Position numbers and translations under genes: made by a program | Shown: in pieces, positions 9,711 to 20,800 of the stretch | Numbering within the stretch: the stretch's first letter is position 1 | Layout of the letters: each line of letters opens with the position of its first letter | Notes under the pieces: model-generated | Seen by the model: only the letters and a program-made list of their open reading frames with translations | Told to the model about the DNA's origin: nothing | The model's database searches: none | Assembly: GCF_000744605.1 (NCBI RefSeq) | Contig: NZ_JQMG01000001.1 | Location: forward strand, 2,294,001-2,358,000 | Source of the DNA: Methylotenera sp. L2L1 | GTDB taxonomy: Bacteria > Pseudomonadota > Gammaproteobacteria > Burkholderiales > Methylophilaceae | Length of the DNA stretch: 64,000 nt | Direction of reading: 5' to 3'

Positions 9711-10202
9711 CTAGTCGTACTTAACGTGCTTCGCGATGCTCTCAGGCACCCAAGGCAACAAGTTAACTACTAACGCCTCTATCGGTGCGCTAAACATTGC
9801 ATTACGCCACCTAGGGTCTTTAGGGATATCGGTCAACCCTGCGAGAAAGACAATCACGCATACAATGAGCAGGCCGCGGGCGACACCAAATAAAGCACCT
9901 AAGAAGCGATTTAACCAACCCAATCCTGCTTTCTTAAAAATCGCAGATAGTGCAATGCCTAGCAAAGTTGCAAGCAATAAAGTTGCTAAAAACAGTACCA
10001 AAAAAGCCGCTAACACACGGAGTGCATCGTTAGGGATATCTACCGGCATCATCGGGAGAAGTTGATTGGTATAAGTAATGCCTACATAAAACGCGGCGAC
10101 CAGCCCAACAATCGCTAGCACTTCTCTAATCATGCCACGCATGACGCTTAGTATTACAGACAACCCTATTATGATTAATACAATATAGTCAAAAACCGTC
10201 AT
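9711..10202 (-). CDS. cvpA: CvpA family inner-membrane protein
   Basis: 163 aa with four predicted membrane segments (about residues 5-22, 26-45, 60-88 and 102-122). Family members are needed for colicin V production or export and envelope stress tolerance in enterobacteria; the molecular function is not settled. Placed directly upstream of purF, as in many proteobacteria, so probably co-transcribed with it. Confidence 0.92.
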   Translation of the reverse strand: MTVFDYIVLIIIGLSVILSVMRGMIREVLAIVGLVAAFYVGITYTNQLLPMMPVDIPNDALRVLAAFLVLFLATLLLATLLGIALSAIFKKAGLGWLNRFLGALFGVARGLLIVCVIVFLAGLTDIPKDPRWRNAMFSAPIEALVVNLLPWVPESIAKHVKYD

Positions 10203-10267
10203 TTTAAATCTCTACCAATTCCATCAGAATGCATCGTTGCTTAAGGCTAGTGCGAAGTAATATCAAA

Positions 10268-11032
10268 CTAATCATTACTAATAACGATACCCGGTAGTCC
10301 AATCTCTTTGATCTTCACCAACGCATTCATCGCATCCTGACGAGATGTAAACTTACCTGCTTTAAGACGCAGCCCGTCACCCTTAGGCGTGGTCGCTTTT
10401 TCGGTAGTCGTTGCAAATCCAGCCTGCTTTAGCTGATCCTGCAAACGCTTTACATTTGCCACATCAGAATACACCCCAACCTGAACCGTAAAATTACCTT
10501 CAGATTTTGTTGGTGCTTTATCTTCAACCGCCTTAACTGGAGCAGCAATCACTTCAGCTGGTGCTTTTTCAACAGGTTTAATCGTTTTGACAGGCTCTGC
10601 CTTTTTGACTTCAACTTTTGGCACAACCACTGGTTTTGGCAAATCTACTGGTTCCGCTTTAGCTTCTGCAGCTTTCGCTAAAGACTTTCTACGTTCAGCC
10701 TCTTTTGCTTCCGCTTCTTTTAGCACCGCAACACTTTCCGCACTAGGTGTATCCACGGGCTCAGCCTCAGCTGTGTATTCAGCTTCAGCGACTGGTTGGT
10801 CAATATCTGTGCGAACTGGCACCTGCGGTTCACTTAGCGCATAAGCTTGCTCATGCTTTACCTCAGGCATTGTAATTTTAATAGATTCTGGCTTTGTCAG
10901 TTCAGAACGATCTTGAAGTATCTGCGGCAATACAATAAGCATCAACAGTACAAGCGCAACCGCACCTACCAAGCGTCTACGTGCCCTCTTTTTAAGTATT
11001 AATGCTTGATCCACTGGCAAATCTACAGACAT
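10268..11032 (-). CDS. dedD: SPOR-domain cell-division protein (DedD-like)
   Basis: 254 aa: short cytoplasmic N-terminus, one membrane segment (about residues 21-41), a long low-complexity periplasmic linker rich in Ala, Glu, Lys, Pro and Val (about 60-175), and a C-terminal SPOR domain (about 178-252, FTVQVGVYSDVANVKRLQDQL) that binds glycan strands lacking stem peptides at the septum. Its start overlaps the folC stop by one base (TAATG), so it is translationally coupled to folC. Confidence 0.88.
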   Translation of the reverse strand: MSVDLPVDQALILKKRARRRLVGAVALVLLMLIVLPQILQDRSELTKPESIKITMPEVKHEQAYALSEPQVPVRTDIDQPVAEAEYTAEAEPVDTPSAESVAVLKEAEAKEAERRKSLAKAAEAKAEPVDLPKPVVVPKVEVKKAEPVKTIKPVEKAPAEVIAAPVKAVEDKAPTKSEGNFTVQVGVYSDVANVKRLQDQLKQAGFATTTEKATTPKGDGLRLKAGKFTSRQDAMNALVKIKEIGLPGIVISND

Positions 11033-12417
11033 TACTGCTTCCTTAAGGATGTGTTTACATGTTCGTTTAAATATTGCATCACACCAGACACTGTAAAAAA
11101 CGAACCGAACGCCACGATTTTATCATTTTCATGCTGTTCTATACAGCTTTCTCTATCGATATAGGCTTGATAATAAGCATCACCTAAATTATCAAACACT
11201 TTCACTGACGCATTCGGGATCACTTCACTAATCGCGTTCACTAGCGCACTAACACTTGCACCTCTAACATGTTCAATCGGTGCAACATACCAAGCGCTTA
11301 TTTCATCCTTCAAAGCCTCAATCACACCCTTGATATCTTTATCTGCCAACATTGAGAAGACAGAGGTAACCTGCATCTGACATTCAGCGTTATTCTTGAC
11401 AGGTATATGGCTTGACTTAAGCGTCTTTAGATTATCTGCTAAAGCAACTGCGGCATGAGGATTATGGGCAACATCTAATATCAACCAAGGGAATCGGGAG
11501 TCAGTATAAAATCTACCGACGAGCTTAATCTCTTGGATTGCTTTTGCAATCGCATCCACAGACACCGGCAACACTGATTGCAATGCATTGATAGCCGTCA
11601 CAGCGCACGCGGCATTACTTAATTGATACTGCCCTTTTAATGCAGGGATAGGCAATGGGTACATTCGTTGTTGATTGCTTAAATAATACCAACTAGCATC
11701 ATCTAGTTCATATCCAAACTCATGATGGATACATTTCAAATCAGCCTTCACTTGTTTAGCATAAGCGATTAACGTTTCAGGTGGGTCAATATCACCACAT
11801 ATGGCTGGAATGAAAGGTCTGTAGACACCAGCTTTTTCAAAACCAATCAGCTCTCGTGTATGTCCCAAAATATCCTGATGATCTAAATCTACATTTGTCA
11901 CAATCGTACAGTCTGGCTCAAAAGCATTAACAGCATCTAATCTACCGCCAAGCCCTATTTCCAATATTGCAACATCAACTTTGGCTTGAACAAAATGCCA
12001 CACTGCGGCTAACGTCCCAATTTCAAAATAGGTTAGCGATATTGCATCACCGTTATCTGAACCACCCTGCCGCGCCTCTTCAACTGCAGCAAATGCAGCA
12101 CATAAAGACGCATCACTGACTTCCTGCCCATCAACATTCACACGCTCGTTATACCGCAAGATGTGTGGTGATGTATAACAACCGACACGATAACCTGCAT
12201 GCTGGTATATTTGGGACAACATCGTGCAGGTTGAGCCCTTACCATTAGTACCGGCTACTGTAACGATCTTAAACGCTGGCTTCAAACCCAATCGATTAGC
12301 GACAGTCTTGATGCGATCCAAACCCATTTCAATGGCATTGGGATGCAACTGCTCAATGTACCTTAACCAAGCTAACAAATCTTTAGGTAAAGCTTTCGGT
12401 GTCAAACTATTAAACAT
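11032..12417 (-). CDS. folC: Dihydrofolate synthase / folylpolyglutamate synthase
   Basis: Mur-ligase-fold enzyme that adds glutamate to dihydropteroate and to folates. Seen: P-loop VAGTNGKGSTC near residues 54-64, YTSPHILRYNERV, the metal and ADP-site motif IVTNVDLDHQDILG, and the C-terminal LDVAHNPHA. 461 aa is slightly longer than the E. coli protein (422). It sits between accD and dedD on the same strand, the conserved order of this region. Confidence 0.94.
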   Translation of the reverse strand: MFNSLTPKALPKDLLAWLRYIEQLHPNAIEMGLDRIKTVANRLGLKPAFKIVTVAGTNGKGSTCTMLSQIYQHAGYRVGCYTSPHILRYNERVNVDGQEVSDASLCAAFAAVEEARQGGSDNGDAISLTYFEIGTLAAVWHFVQAKVDVAILEIGLGGRLDAVNAFEPDCTIVTNVDLDHQDILGHTRELIGFEKAGVYRPFIPAICGDIDPPETLIAYAKQVKADLKCIHHEFGYELDDASWYYLSNQQRMYPLPIPALKGQYQLSNAACAVTAINALQSVLPVSVDAIAKAIQEIKLVGRFYTDSRFPWLILDVAHNPHAAVALADNLKTLKSSHIPVKNNAECQMQVTSVFSMLADKDIKGVIEALKDEISAWYVAPIEHVRGASVSALVNAISEVIPNASVKVFDNLGDAYYQAYIDRESCIEQHENDKIVAFGSFFTVSGVMQYLNEHVNTSLRKQ

Positions 12418-12488
12418 GCAAAAAACCTTTATGCATTTAAAGTCAGTCCCAAGAGTTAATCGCTAAGTTTATATAATAAAACCAAATA

Positions 12489-13352
12489 TTAAGCCACAGC
12501 TGGCAAGCGCATTAAATTAGCTAAAAGAGAAGCCAATCGATTACGCATCTCACGGCGATCAATAATCAAATCAATTGCACCATGCTCTAGCAAGAACTCT
12601 GCTCGCTGGAAGCCATCAGGCAAGGTCTCACGAACCGTCTGCTCAATCACACGAGGACCTGCAAAACCAATCAAAGCCTGCGGCTCTGCAACAATCACAT
12701 CGCCTAACATGGCAAAACTAGCAGAAACGCCACCCATCGTCGGATCTGTCAAAACCGAGATATATGGCAAACCGGCTTTGCTTAATTGCGTTAGTGCCGC
12801 ACTAGTTTTAGCCATTTGCATCAAAGACAACAAGCCTTCCTGCATACGGGCACCACCACTGGCAGAAATACAGATAAATGCCATTTTGTTGTCGATCGCA
12901 GTTTGTACGCCACGGGCAAAACGCTCGCCAACAACAGAGCCCATTGAACCACCCATGAACTTAAACTCAAACACTGCAACCACAGCAGGGACAGACTTGA
13001 TACTACCCTGCATCACAATCAAGGCATCTTTTTCATTGACTGCTTTTTGTGACTCTTTAATACGCTCAGCATAGCTTTTGCTATCTTTAAACTTTAACGG
13101 GTCAATTGGCTGCACGTTCGCGCCAATCTCAAACTGACCTTCCGCATCCAGCAATTGTGCTAAACGTGCACGCGCGCCTATACGATTGTGGTAGCCACAT
13201 TTAGGACATACTTCCGCATTGTCTTCTAGATCTTTACGATAAAGTACAGACTGGCAAGATGAACACTTGCTCCAAAGACCTTCTGGTACTGTTTTCTTAT
13301 CTGCCCCAACAACACGTTGAATTTTTTGCGGTAATTTATTTAACCAACCCAT
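12489..13352 (-). CDS. accD: Acetyl-CoA carboxylase carboxyltransferase subunit beta
   Basis: Beta subunit of the carboxyltransferase that moves CO2 from carboxybiotin to acetyl-CoA, first step of fatty acid synthesis; partner AccA is not in the window. Seen: N-terminal zinc ribbon with C30, C33, C49 and C52, then the crotonase-like core with SGGARMQEG and the [11 protein letters not shown] segment. 287 aa is the normal length. Confidence 0.97.
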   Translation of the reverse strand: MGWLNKLPQKIQRVVGADKKTVPEGLWSKCSSCQSVLYRKDLEDNAEVCPKCGYHNRIGARARLAQLLDAEGQFEIGANVQPIDPLKFKDSKSYAERIKESQKAVNEKDALIVMQGSIKSVPAVVAVFEFKFMGGSMGSVVGERFARGVQTAIDNKMAFICISASGGARMQEGLLSLMQMAKTSAALTQLSKAGLPYISVLTDPTMGGVSASFAMLGDVIVAEPQALIGFAGPRVIEQTVRETLPDGFQRAEFLLEHGAIDLIIDRREMRNRLASLLANLMRLPAVA

Positions 13353-13371
13353 TGCATATCCCTTTTAACAA

Positions 13372-14172
13372 TTACGCAGCATCAACTGCGGTTTTTAATT
13401 CTTTCATCAGTGCAGCGACATTCTCTAACAAATTATCATCATTAGAAGCTTCAATCTCCTGCACCATACGGCTACCTACGACAACCGCATCGGCAATGGC
13501 TGCCGTTGCTTTTGCAGTCGCTGCGTCACGAATCCCGAAACCAACACCAACCGGTAGCGTTGTCTGCTGACGAATTGAAGCAACACGCGCAGAAACCTCA
13601 ACAATATCTAGATTTGCCGCACCAGTAACGCCTTTAAGCGACACATAATACACAAAACCACTCGCCTGATTAACGATTAACTCTACACGTTTTGGCTCAG
13701 TGGTTGGTGACAATAAAAATACAGGGTCAATATCACGTGCACGCAACTCTTTAACAAAGTCACCACACTCTTCTGGTGGGTAATCCACGGTAATAACGCC
13801 ATCAACATCCGCAGCTTTTGCTCTATCGGCAAACACCGTAGGTCCAATCGCTTCAATCGGGTTAGCATAACCCATTAAAACAATCGGGGTTGTTTGATTG
13901 GTTAGACGAAACTCTTTCACCATATCCAACACCGCTGTTAAACCAACCTTATGCACTAAAGCACGCTCACTAGCGCGCTGAATAACAGGGCCATCTGCCA
14001 TCGGATCTGAAAATGGTACGCCAAGCTCAATCATGTCTGCACCATTTTTAACTAATGTGTGCATTAAATTAACGGTATGTTTAGGATGTGGATCACCTGC
14101 CGTAATATAGGGAATCAAGGCTGTTTTACCTTGCTGTTTTAAAGTAGCAAAAGTTGTTTGAATTCGTGACAT
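13372..14172 (-). CDS. trpA: Tryptophan synthase alpha chain
   Basis: TIM-barrel subunit that cleaves indole-3-glycerol phosphate and passes indole to TrpB. Seen: [26 protein letters not shown] with the catalytic Glu, and the phosphate-binding GVGFGI. 266 aa. Located 162 bp downstream of trpB with two inverted repeats in the gap, so the pair may not be tightly co-translated. Confidence 0.97.
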   Translation of the reverse strand: MSRIQTTFATLKQQGKTALIPYITAGDPHPKHTVNLMHTLVKNGADMIELGVPFSDPMADGPVIQRASERALVHKVGLTAVLDMVKEFRLTNQTTPIVLMGYANPIEAIGPTVFADRAKAADVDGVITVDYPPEECGDFVKELRARDIDPVFLLSPTTEPKRVELIVNQASGFVYYVSLKGVTGAANLDIVEVSARVASIRQQTTLPVGVGFGIRDAATAKATAAIADAVVVGSRMVQEIEASNDDNLLENVAALMKELKTAVDAA

Positions 14173-14244
14173 AGGTAGCTTAATGTTGTACTAGTTAATT
14201 TATCTAAGGCGAGATTTTAATCAATATGCATGCTACACAAAAGC

Positions 14245-14334
14245 CATGCGTAAGCCGTATTGTTTGAGTACAGTGCTACGCATGATTGATATGAAGATAT
14301 CTGACTGAAGAAACTATCACCTTAACGTTAAGGT
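14245..14334. repeat. Two inverted repeats between trpB and trpA
   Basis: CATGCGTA (14245-14252) pairs with TACGCATG (14277-14284), and ACCTTAACGTTAAGGT (14319-14334) is a perfect 16-bp palindrome touching the trpB stop at 14335. No T-run follows either one on the minus strand. They may be mRNA-processing hairpins or a protein-binding site; the sequence does not decide. Confidence 0.5.
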
Positions 14335-15543
14335 TTATAAAGTAATGTTTGCAAGTTTAGCAACAGTGTTGATATCTTTATCACCACGGCCTGATAAGTT
14401 AACCAACACTATTTGATCTTTACTCATGGTTTTAGCCAATTTTTGTCCATACGCTAATGCGTGGCTAGACTCCAATGCAGGAATGATACCTTCAGTACGG
14501 CATAGGTTATGGAATGCAGCCATTGCTTCATCATCAGTAATCGCCACATACTCTGCGCGTTTAATATCTTTCAGCCAAGCATGCTCAGGGCCAACACCGG
14601 GGTAATCTAAACCAGCTGAAACAGAATGCGTCTCGATAATCTGACCATCTGCATCTTGCATTAGGTAAGTACGGTTACCATGCAGAACACCAACTGGGCT
14701 ATTAGCCGTGAGTGGTGCAGCATGCATACCTGTCTCAATGCCATGCCCTGCTGCTTCAACACCAATTAACCTTACGTTAGGCACATCAATATACGGGTAG
14801 AAAATGCCCATGGCATTTGAACCGCCACCTACACAGGCAACCACAGCGTCAGGCTGACGTCCTGCCATCTCCAGCATCTGCTCTTTGGCTTCTACGCCAA
14901 TCACCGCTTGGAAATCACGCACCATCATTGGATATGGATGTGGACCTGCTACAGTACCAATAATATAAAAAGTATTATGTACGTTAGTCACCCAATCACG
15001 CATCGCCTCATTTAGGGCATCTTTAAGCGTTTTAGAGCCACTTTCAACCGGCACAACGGTCGCACCTAACAATTTCATTCTGAATACGTTTGGTGCTTGG
15101 CGCTTAACATCTTCGCTACCCATGTATACCACACACTCCAAACCCAACCGTGCTGCAATAGTGGCAGTAGCAACACCATGCTGCCCTGCGCCAGTCTCCG
15201 CAATCACTCTAGGTTTACCCATGCGTTTAGCTAACAGCGCTTGGCCAATCGTGTTGTTTATTTTGTGCGCACCCGTATGGTTTAAGTCTTCACGCTTTAA
15301 ATAGATTTGAGCTCCGCCAACTTGGTCGGATAAGCGCTTTGCGTGGTAAATTGGACTTGGGCGACCAACAAAGTGTTTTAAATCATATGCATACTCAGCC
15401 AAAAACTCAGGATCATGGCGATACTTCTCGTACATCACACGTAACTCATCAAGTGCTTCCACCAAAGTTTCCGCGACAAAAGTACCACCGAACTGTCCAA
15501 AATGCCCACGTGCATCTGGCATATCATAAAGCTGCATATTCAA
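14335..15543 (-). CDS. trpB: Tryptophan synthase beta chain
   Basis: PLP enzyme that joins indole and serine. Seen: the PLP lysine in [10 protein letters not shown], the GGGSNAMG phosphate-binding loop and the C-terminal [10 protein letters not shown]. 402 aa, normal for the TrpB1 type that works with TrpA. Lies between trpF and trpA; trpC and trpD are elsewhere, as usual in betaproteobacteria. Confidence 0.97.
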   Translation of the reverse strand: MNMQLYDMPDARGHFGQFGGTFVAETLVEALDELRVMYEKYRHDPEFLAEYAYDLKHFVGRPSPIYHAKRLSDQVGGAQIYLKREDLNHTGAHKINNTIGQALLAKRMGKPRVIAETGAGQHGVATATIAARLGLECVVYMGSEDVKRQAPNVFRMKLLGATVVPVESGSKTLKDALNEAMRDWVTNVHNTFYIIGTVAGPHPYPMMVRDFQAVIGVEAKEQMLEMAGRQPDAVVACVGGGSNAMGIFYPYIDVPNVRLIGVEAAGHGIETGMHAAPLTANSPVGVLHGNRTYLMQDADGQIIETHSVSAGLDYPGVGPEHAWLKDIKRAEYVAITDDEAMAAFHNLCRTEGIIPALESSHALAYGQKLAKTMSKDQIVLVNLSGRGDKDINTVAKLANITL

Positions 15544-15608
15544 TCTCCACTTAAACTCACTGCATGCTATTTAAGTTAAAAATAGGTTTAAATTAAAATA
15601 GGTTCTAA

Positions 15609-16229
15609 TTACAAATAGACTTGTTGCATAAACGCAGCAATTTTTGCTGCATCTTTAATTCCTTTTGATGCTTCTACTCCGCCGCTCACATCAACGGCAT
15701 AAGGCTTGACTTGCTGAATCGCTAAAGCCACGTTTTCTGCGGTTAAACCACCAGCCAATACGACAGGCTTATTTAAATCAGGCGGAATTAAACCCCAATC
15801 AAACACATGACCCGTACCACCAGCAACACCTTCTGTATAGGTATCTAACAACAAGGCCCTAGATGCAGAATAATCTTTCGCACATTGTACCAAATTTGTG
15901 TCTGACTTAACGCGAATTGCCTTGATAAAAGGTAAGCCATAACACGCGCATTCCTCAGGTGTTTCATCTCCATGAAACTGGAGTAGATCTAATGCAACAT
16001 TCGACACCACATCACGCACGAAACTCTCTTCAGCATTCACAAATAAGCCTACCACGCTAACAAATGCGGGGATTTGTTTGACGATTTGCGCTGCCTGCTC
16101 AATAGATACAGCTCTTGGGCTAGGCGCATAAAAAACCAAGCCAACGGCATCGGCGCCGTGCGCCACAGCAGATAAAGCATCTTCAACCCTAGTGATACCA
16201 CAGATTTTAACTCTGACTCTCAAACCCAT
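15609..16229 (-). CDS. trpF: Phosphoribosylanthranilate isomerase
   Basis: TIM-barrel isomerase, third step of the tryptophan branch. Seen: [12 protein letters not shown] with the catalytic Cys, LQFHGDE, LLLDTY with the catalytic Asp, VLAGGL and the terminal DVSGGVE. The annotated ATG has AAAGG only two bases upstream, so the true start may be a few codons later; no better one is obvious. 206 aa. Confidence 0.95.
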   Translation of the reverse strand: MGLRVRVKICGITRVEDALSAVAHGADAVGLVFYAPSPRAVSIEQAAQIVKQIPAFVSVVGLFVNAEESFVRDVVSNVALDLLQFHGDETPEECACYGLPFIKAIRVKSDTNLVQCAKDYSASRALLLDTYTEGVAGGTGHVFDWGLIPPDLNKPVVLAGGLTAENVALAIQQVKPYAVDVSGGVEASKGIKDAAKIAAFMQQVYL

Positions 16230-16297
16230 ATCCTTTAACTTGCATGATCATAGTCACTTAAATTTTCATCACCATCGGTGCTAATGTCATTGTAACG

Positions 16298-17083
16298 CTA
16301 AACCAATATTTTCAAGCCTGGCTGAGTGTTTTTTGGCAATCCCCACTTTTCATCATAACCAACATCAGTTAAATACAACCCATTGGGAGAGAATGTCGGT
16401 GGAGACAATGTACGGTCTTTATTTTGTAACAACTCTTGCATATAACTGGGCGCGTATTTACCTTTTCCAATATAAACTAACGCGCCAACCATATTTCGTA
16501 CTTGGTGCTGCAAAAAGGCGTTGGCTGAGAAATTAAATAGAAAGTATTGCCCCGCGTTTAAAACCTCAGCTTTTGATAAGGTTCTGACAGCTGTTTTTGC
16601 TTGGCATTCAGACGCACGAAAAGCCGTAAAATCATGCTCACCAACCAAATATGTGGCGGCCTCTCGCATTGCTGCATAATCCAAAGGCAAATGAAACCAA
16701 CCCGCTTTATTAGCCATAATTGCTGAAGCTACCGGCGCGTTGTATAACAAATACTGATAACTTCTGTTAAATGCAGAAAATCGCGCATGAAAATATTCAC
16801 CCACTTCATGCGCCCACTCCACCCTAACAGTTTCAGGCAAATGTGCATTAACCCCTCGCACCCACGCAGACAAGGGACGATTTGCATCAGTTTCAAAATG
16901 TACCACTTGGCCAAGGCCGTGAACACCTGTATCTGTTCTGCCTGCAGCATGCACTCTAACCACGTGTTGCGCAACACTCTGAATCGCCGCTTCTAATGCA
17001 TCTTGCACACCACAAGCTGAAGGCTGACTCTGCCATCCGCAAAAGCGTGAGCCATCGTAAGATACTCCTAAAGCAATCTTCAC
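16298..17083 (-). CDS. truA: tRNA pseudouridine(38-40) synthase
   Basis: Isomerises uridines 38-40 of the anticodon arm. Seen: LGVSYDGSRFCGWQ at the N-terminus and AAGRTDTGVHGLGQV with the catalytic Asp. The start is GTG (17081-17083), overlapping the TAG stop of the preceding EcfT-like gene (TAGTG), so translation is coupled to it. 261 aa. Confidence 0.95.
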   Translation of the reverse strand: MKIALGVSYDGSRFCGWQSQPSACGVQDALEAAIQSVAQHVVRVHAAGRTDTGVHGLGQVVHFETDANRPLSAWVRGVNAHLPETVRVEWAHEVGEYFHARFSAFNRSYQYLLYNAPVASAIMANKAGWFHLPLDYAAMREAATYLVGEHDFTAFRASECQAKTAVRTLSKAEVLNAGQYFLFNFSANAFLQHQVRNMVGALVYIGKGKYAPSYMQELLQNKDRTLSPPTFSPNGLYLTDVGYDEKWGLPKNTQPGLKILV

Positions 17084-17709
17084 TATGCCCCCATCGTAAT
17101 CATTACGCCTAAAACAAATACCATCACAACCATCGTAATTTTATCTACTAAATTAAAAGATTTATTCTCAAAATACACAACATCCACAGTTGGCATCGCA
17201 TCCAATTCACGATGTATGTCATTAAAGTGCTTAAAACTAAAACTCGTTTTACCTTTGATAGCAAGCTCATCAACATAGTTAAGCGTAAGTAACAAACGAA
17301 CTGAAAACTTCTCAACATCTAAACCAGCATATTTCAATGGCTGCAACAACATATACAATGCCAACATCAACTCTTCTTTAGTCGAAGTCGCAAGCAACAC
17401 GTTGAGCGCGGCCAATGCAATCAACAACCTTGATATTTGCAACAAACCAAGATGCAAGCCTTCATAACTTGGTGCAAGACTTAGTGGAAATGGCTGCACC
17501 ATCTCTCCAGGCGTACCAAAAGCATAGATCAGAAAAATTGAGATAGACAGCCAGCGCATCCGCCTTAATGTAGCAAAAAAAATCTTGAGCTGTAACTTAA
17601 TAGCCATAACAGACAGCACCAGCATGATAAGTATTAGCAACTGATTACCAACAATGCCAGCCAGTAACAGCATCAACAAAAACATTAACATCTTAACAAA
17701 TGGGTGCAT
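17083..17709 (-). CDS. EcfT/CbiQ-like membrane protein
   Basis: 208 aa with about four to five hydrophobic segments (two near residues 5-40, then about 53-68, 88-105 and 187-206). The region LLQPLKYAGLDVEKFSVRLLLTLNYVDEL resembles the cytoplasmic coupling segment of energy-coupling-factor transporter T components (CbiQ/EcfT). There is no ATPase or substrate-binding S component nearby, and the coupling region looks short, so transport is uncertain. It overlaps truA by one base and lies downstream of fimV. Confidence 0.6.
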   Translation of the reverse strand: MHPFVKMLMFLLMLLLAGIVGNQLLILIMLVLSVMAIKLQLKIFFATLRRMRWLSISIFLIYAFGTPGEMVQPFPLSLAPSYEGLHLGLLQISRLLIALAALNVLLATSTKEELMLALYMLLQPLKYAGLDVEKFSVRLLLTLNYVDELAIKGKTSFSFKHFNDIHRELDAMPTVDVVYFENKSFNLVDKITMVVMVFVLGVMITMGA

Positions 17710-17834
17710 ATTTAATAAATCTTAGTAAGAACTTAATATTTGGGACTGAAGTAGACTAGCCTATATTTTTACAGTAATTAAAATCAAACCAGTAACATCC
17801 ATTACACTATTCAATACAAATACTTTCAACGAAC

Positions 17835-17865
17835 AAAAAGGCCGAGCAAAATGCTCGGCCTTTTT
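17835..17865 (-). terminator. Rho-independent terminator of fimV
   Basis: AAAAAGGCCGAGCA (17835-17848) pairs perfectly with TGCTCGGCCTTTTT (17852-17865) around AAA. The T-run serves plus-strand and the A-run minus-strand transcripts; on minus it lies 14 bp past the fimV stop at 17879. Confidence 0.9.
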
Positions 17866-17878
17866 GTTTAAATCACAA

Positions 17879-20800
17879 CTACAGCCCAGCTAACAATTGC
17901 TCAGCTTTTAATTTTTGTTGAGGACCACCTTCTTTTAATACTTCCTCAAGCAACTCACGTGCACCCTCTTTGTCATCCATATCAATGTATGCCGCAACCA
18001 AATCAAGCTTAATATCAACATCTTGATTTTCAGAGCCGCCAGATACAGGCGTTTCTACTGCAAGATTATCATCGTCTTTTTCAACCGACAATTGGGTATC
18101 ATCACCCAAATCTAAGCTGATTGCAGAAAAGTCAAACTCATTGCTAGCAACATCACTTACTGAATCTTTGGTATCGATTTCAGGAGACTCTAGGTCGTCA
18201 CTTAATGAGAAATCAAAGTTGATAGCTTCATCTAAAGGCTGATCATTTTTGCTACTAGCCACTGCACTTTCATGCTTATCTAAATTGCTACCGAAGCTAG
18301 CCTCTTCAATTTTGTCTGATGGAATATCAAATGATATCTCCATCGGCGTATCAGGTATTTCAAATGCCACTGGCTCCGGGATAGAAAACTCCATCGCAGC
18401 ACTCTCAACAACATTTAACTCATCTTTTAATACCGCATGGTTATTTTCTGCAAACTCACCTGAGAAATCAATGCTTGGTGCTGTTTCCAGAAAGGATGGT
18501 ACCTCAAAAGAACTCGCATCATTTGCTGGTGTTTCTAACTCAGCATTGAATGGGGCAGCTAACTCACTGCTATCATCAGAACCAAACGTAAACGCTAGTG
18601 CGTTATCATCAGCCGTCACAACAGGCTCATTAATGACAGCATCATCTGCAGGCATCACTTCATCAGTTGGCTTAGACTCAACTTCAACAACAGGCTCAAT
18701 CTCAGGAACACCTAAATCAAACTCAAGGCTATTATCAGCATCTTGGGCAGAAGAAAAGCTTTCCATCACAACATCACTTGGACTAAATTCAGTGGTAGAT
18801 TCACTATTAAACAACGTCGGTTTGACTTCTTCCATTACTGGGGATTCAAATTTAGTCTCGTATGTAGAGCTAGCATCATCTAAAGAGAAGTCCAAGCCAT
18901 CCTCTTGTTGTGCTGATAATGCTACGCCCGCTGCTGCTAACACTGGCGCAACTGAGGTCGCAACACCAGAACTAGAAACATCATAAAGTGGATTTTCAGG
19001 CTCAAGCTTCGCACCCATCTCAGCGACTTTTGCCCAAGTAGGGTCATCCGCACCTAAAGTGGTATACAACTCTCCCGCAATCGCCTCAAATGCAGAAACG
19101 TCTTTACGACCAGCATACATTTCCAACAACTTCAGATGCAATTCATAACGTTTTGGTTCTTTAACGATAGCGTCTTTGAGTATTTCCTCGGCTTGTGCAT
19201 CGCGCCCATAAGCCATATAAACTTCAGCCTCGGCAATCGGATCAACATCATTAGTATCAATCATGCTGCCATCAGCACTCTGCGCGAAATCAGTTAAAAA
19301 CGAAGTATCAGAGGTGCTTGAATTACCAGTGGTATTGCCAAACACGGTATTAGCGCGTAAGCCACCAGAAGTGAGAATGCCTCGTTCGAAGCTATCAAGC
19401 TCTTTTCTACGCTTATTACGCAAAAACAACCAGCCCACTCCCAACGCAAGCAACGCACCAGCGCCACCCAATAATTTAACATCTAGCCCAGCCAATAAGC
19501 TTTCAAAGAAAGACTGCTCTTGGACCGGCTCAGGTGAAGAAACTTTGGCTACAGCTTGTTTTTTAGATTCAGCTTTGACGGCAGGCTCAATAGCCACTGG
19601 CTTCTCAGCTGCAGGCTTTTCAACAACAGGCTCAGTAGCAAGCCCTGCATTTTTTTGCAATTCAGTCATGGTCTGATTTTTCAGCGCCAGCAACTTTTGC
19701 ATATCTTCAATTTGTTTTTCTAGTGCTGCAGCACGTGATAACGATTCTTTCAGCGCATTTTCACGCGCAGTCGCCTCTTCCTGTAACGCTACTATTTTTG
19801 CATCAGCTTCCGCAGTTCCTGATTTCTGACTAGAGGCAATATTTTTGTCGCCTGCAGAAAGTTTCACTACGTCTTGAACACCCGGTTTAATCGCAGCAGA
19901 CTTATCTTCTGCTGAAGCAATTTTTCCTGATGCTGATTGTTTTGGCTCATTATCTTCTGAGGCTAGTGCTGTCTTTACATTGCCGGCAAGTGAGTTTCGA
20001 TATGCATTCCAATTAGACGCGTGTACTTTCAACGCTTGTTTTGCCTGTTTTGGATCGATTGAGGTTAACGCTTCAATAGAAGGCGCTTTAATGATTTGCC
20101 CAACCTTCAGTTGGTTCATATTACCATTAGCAAAAGCAGACGGATTGTTTTCAAATAAGCCGACTAGCATTTGATCAAGACTTACGCCATCGATTTGCAT
20201 CTTTTGCGCGATTGCAGCCAATGTATCGCCACGCTTAGTCGTGAGCTCATCTATATTAGGAACCGAGCCAGATTCGCCACCAGCCTCTTTTTGCGTAGCA
20301 GCAGGCTTAGCGGCGGCTGTCTTTTTCTTTGAAGATTTACTTGTATTTTGGGATAAAGGTTTTAACGTACTAGTATCAGTAGACACGCCAGCATTAGTGC
20401 TAGGTTTAATAACAGGGATAAAATCAGAAGCCGCACTCACCGTCGACTTATACTCAGGAGGGTCAAGTAAAACGGTATATTCTCGTAATAAACGTCCTGA
20501 TGCCCAGTCAACTTGAATCAACATATCCAGATATGGATCGTTGATTGGCATACTGGAACGGATTCTTAAAATGGGTGCACCGGCATCGCTTTTAGCAAGG
20601 TCAACTTTGATATTATTATGAATACCAAGACGAGTAATCCCTTGCACATTGTAAGCTTCTTCAGAAGCAATCGCGGCTGTTAAGGTAGAGAGCTCTTCTG
20701 GGGTAACAGACAAAAGCTCTACATCTACTTTTAATGGTTCACCCAACCCAGAATTAACATTTAGTTTCCCCAAGCCTGCTGTATAGCCAACAATTGGCAT

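Noticed and set aside
18249-18986. 245-codon plus-strand frame inside fimV, and 19263-19676
   Set aside because: Arises from the Asp/Glu/Ser-rich repetitive fimV codons read on the other strand; the translation is Ser/Ala/Thr-rich low complexity with no family.
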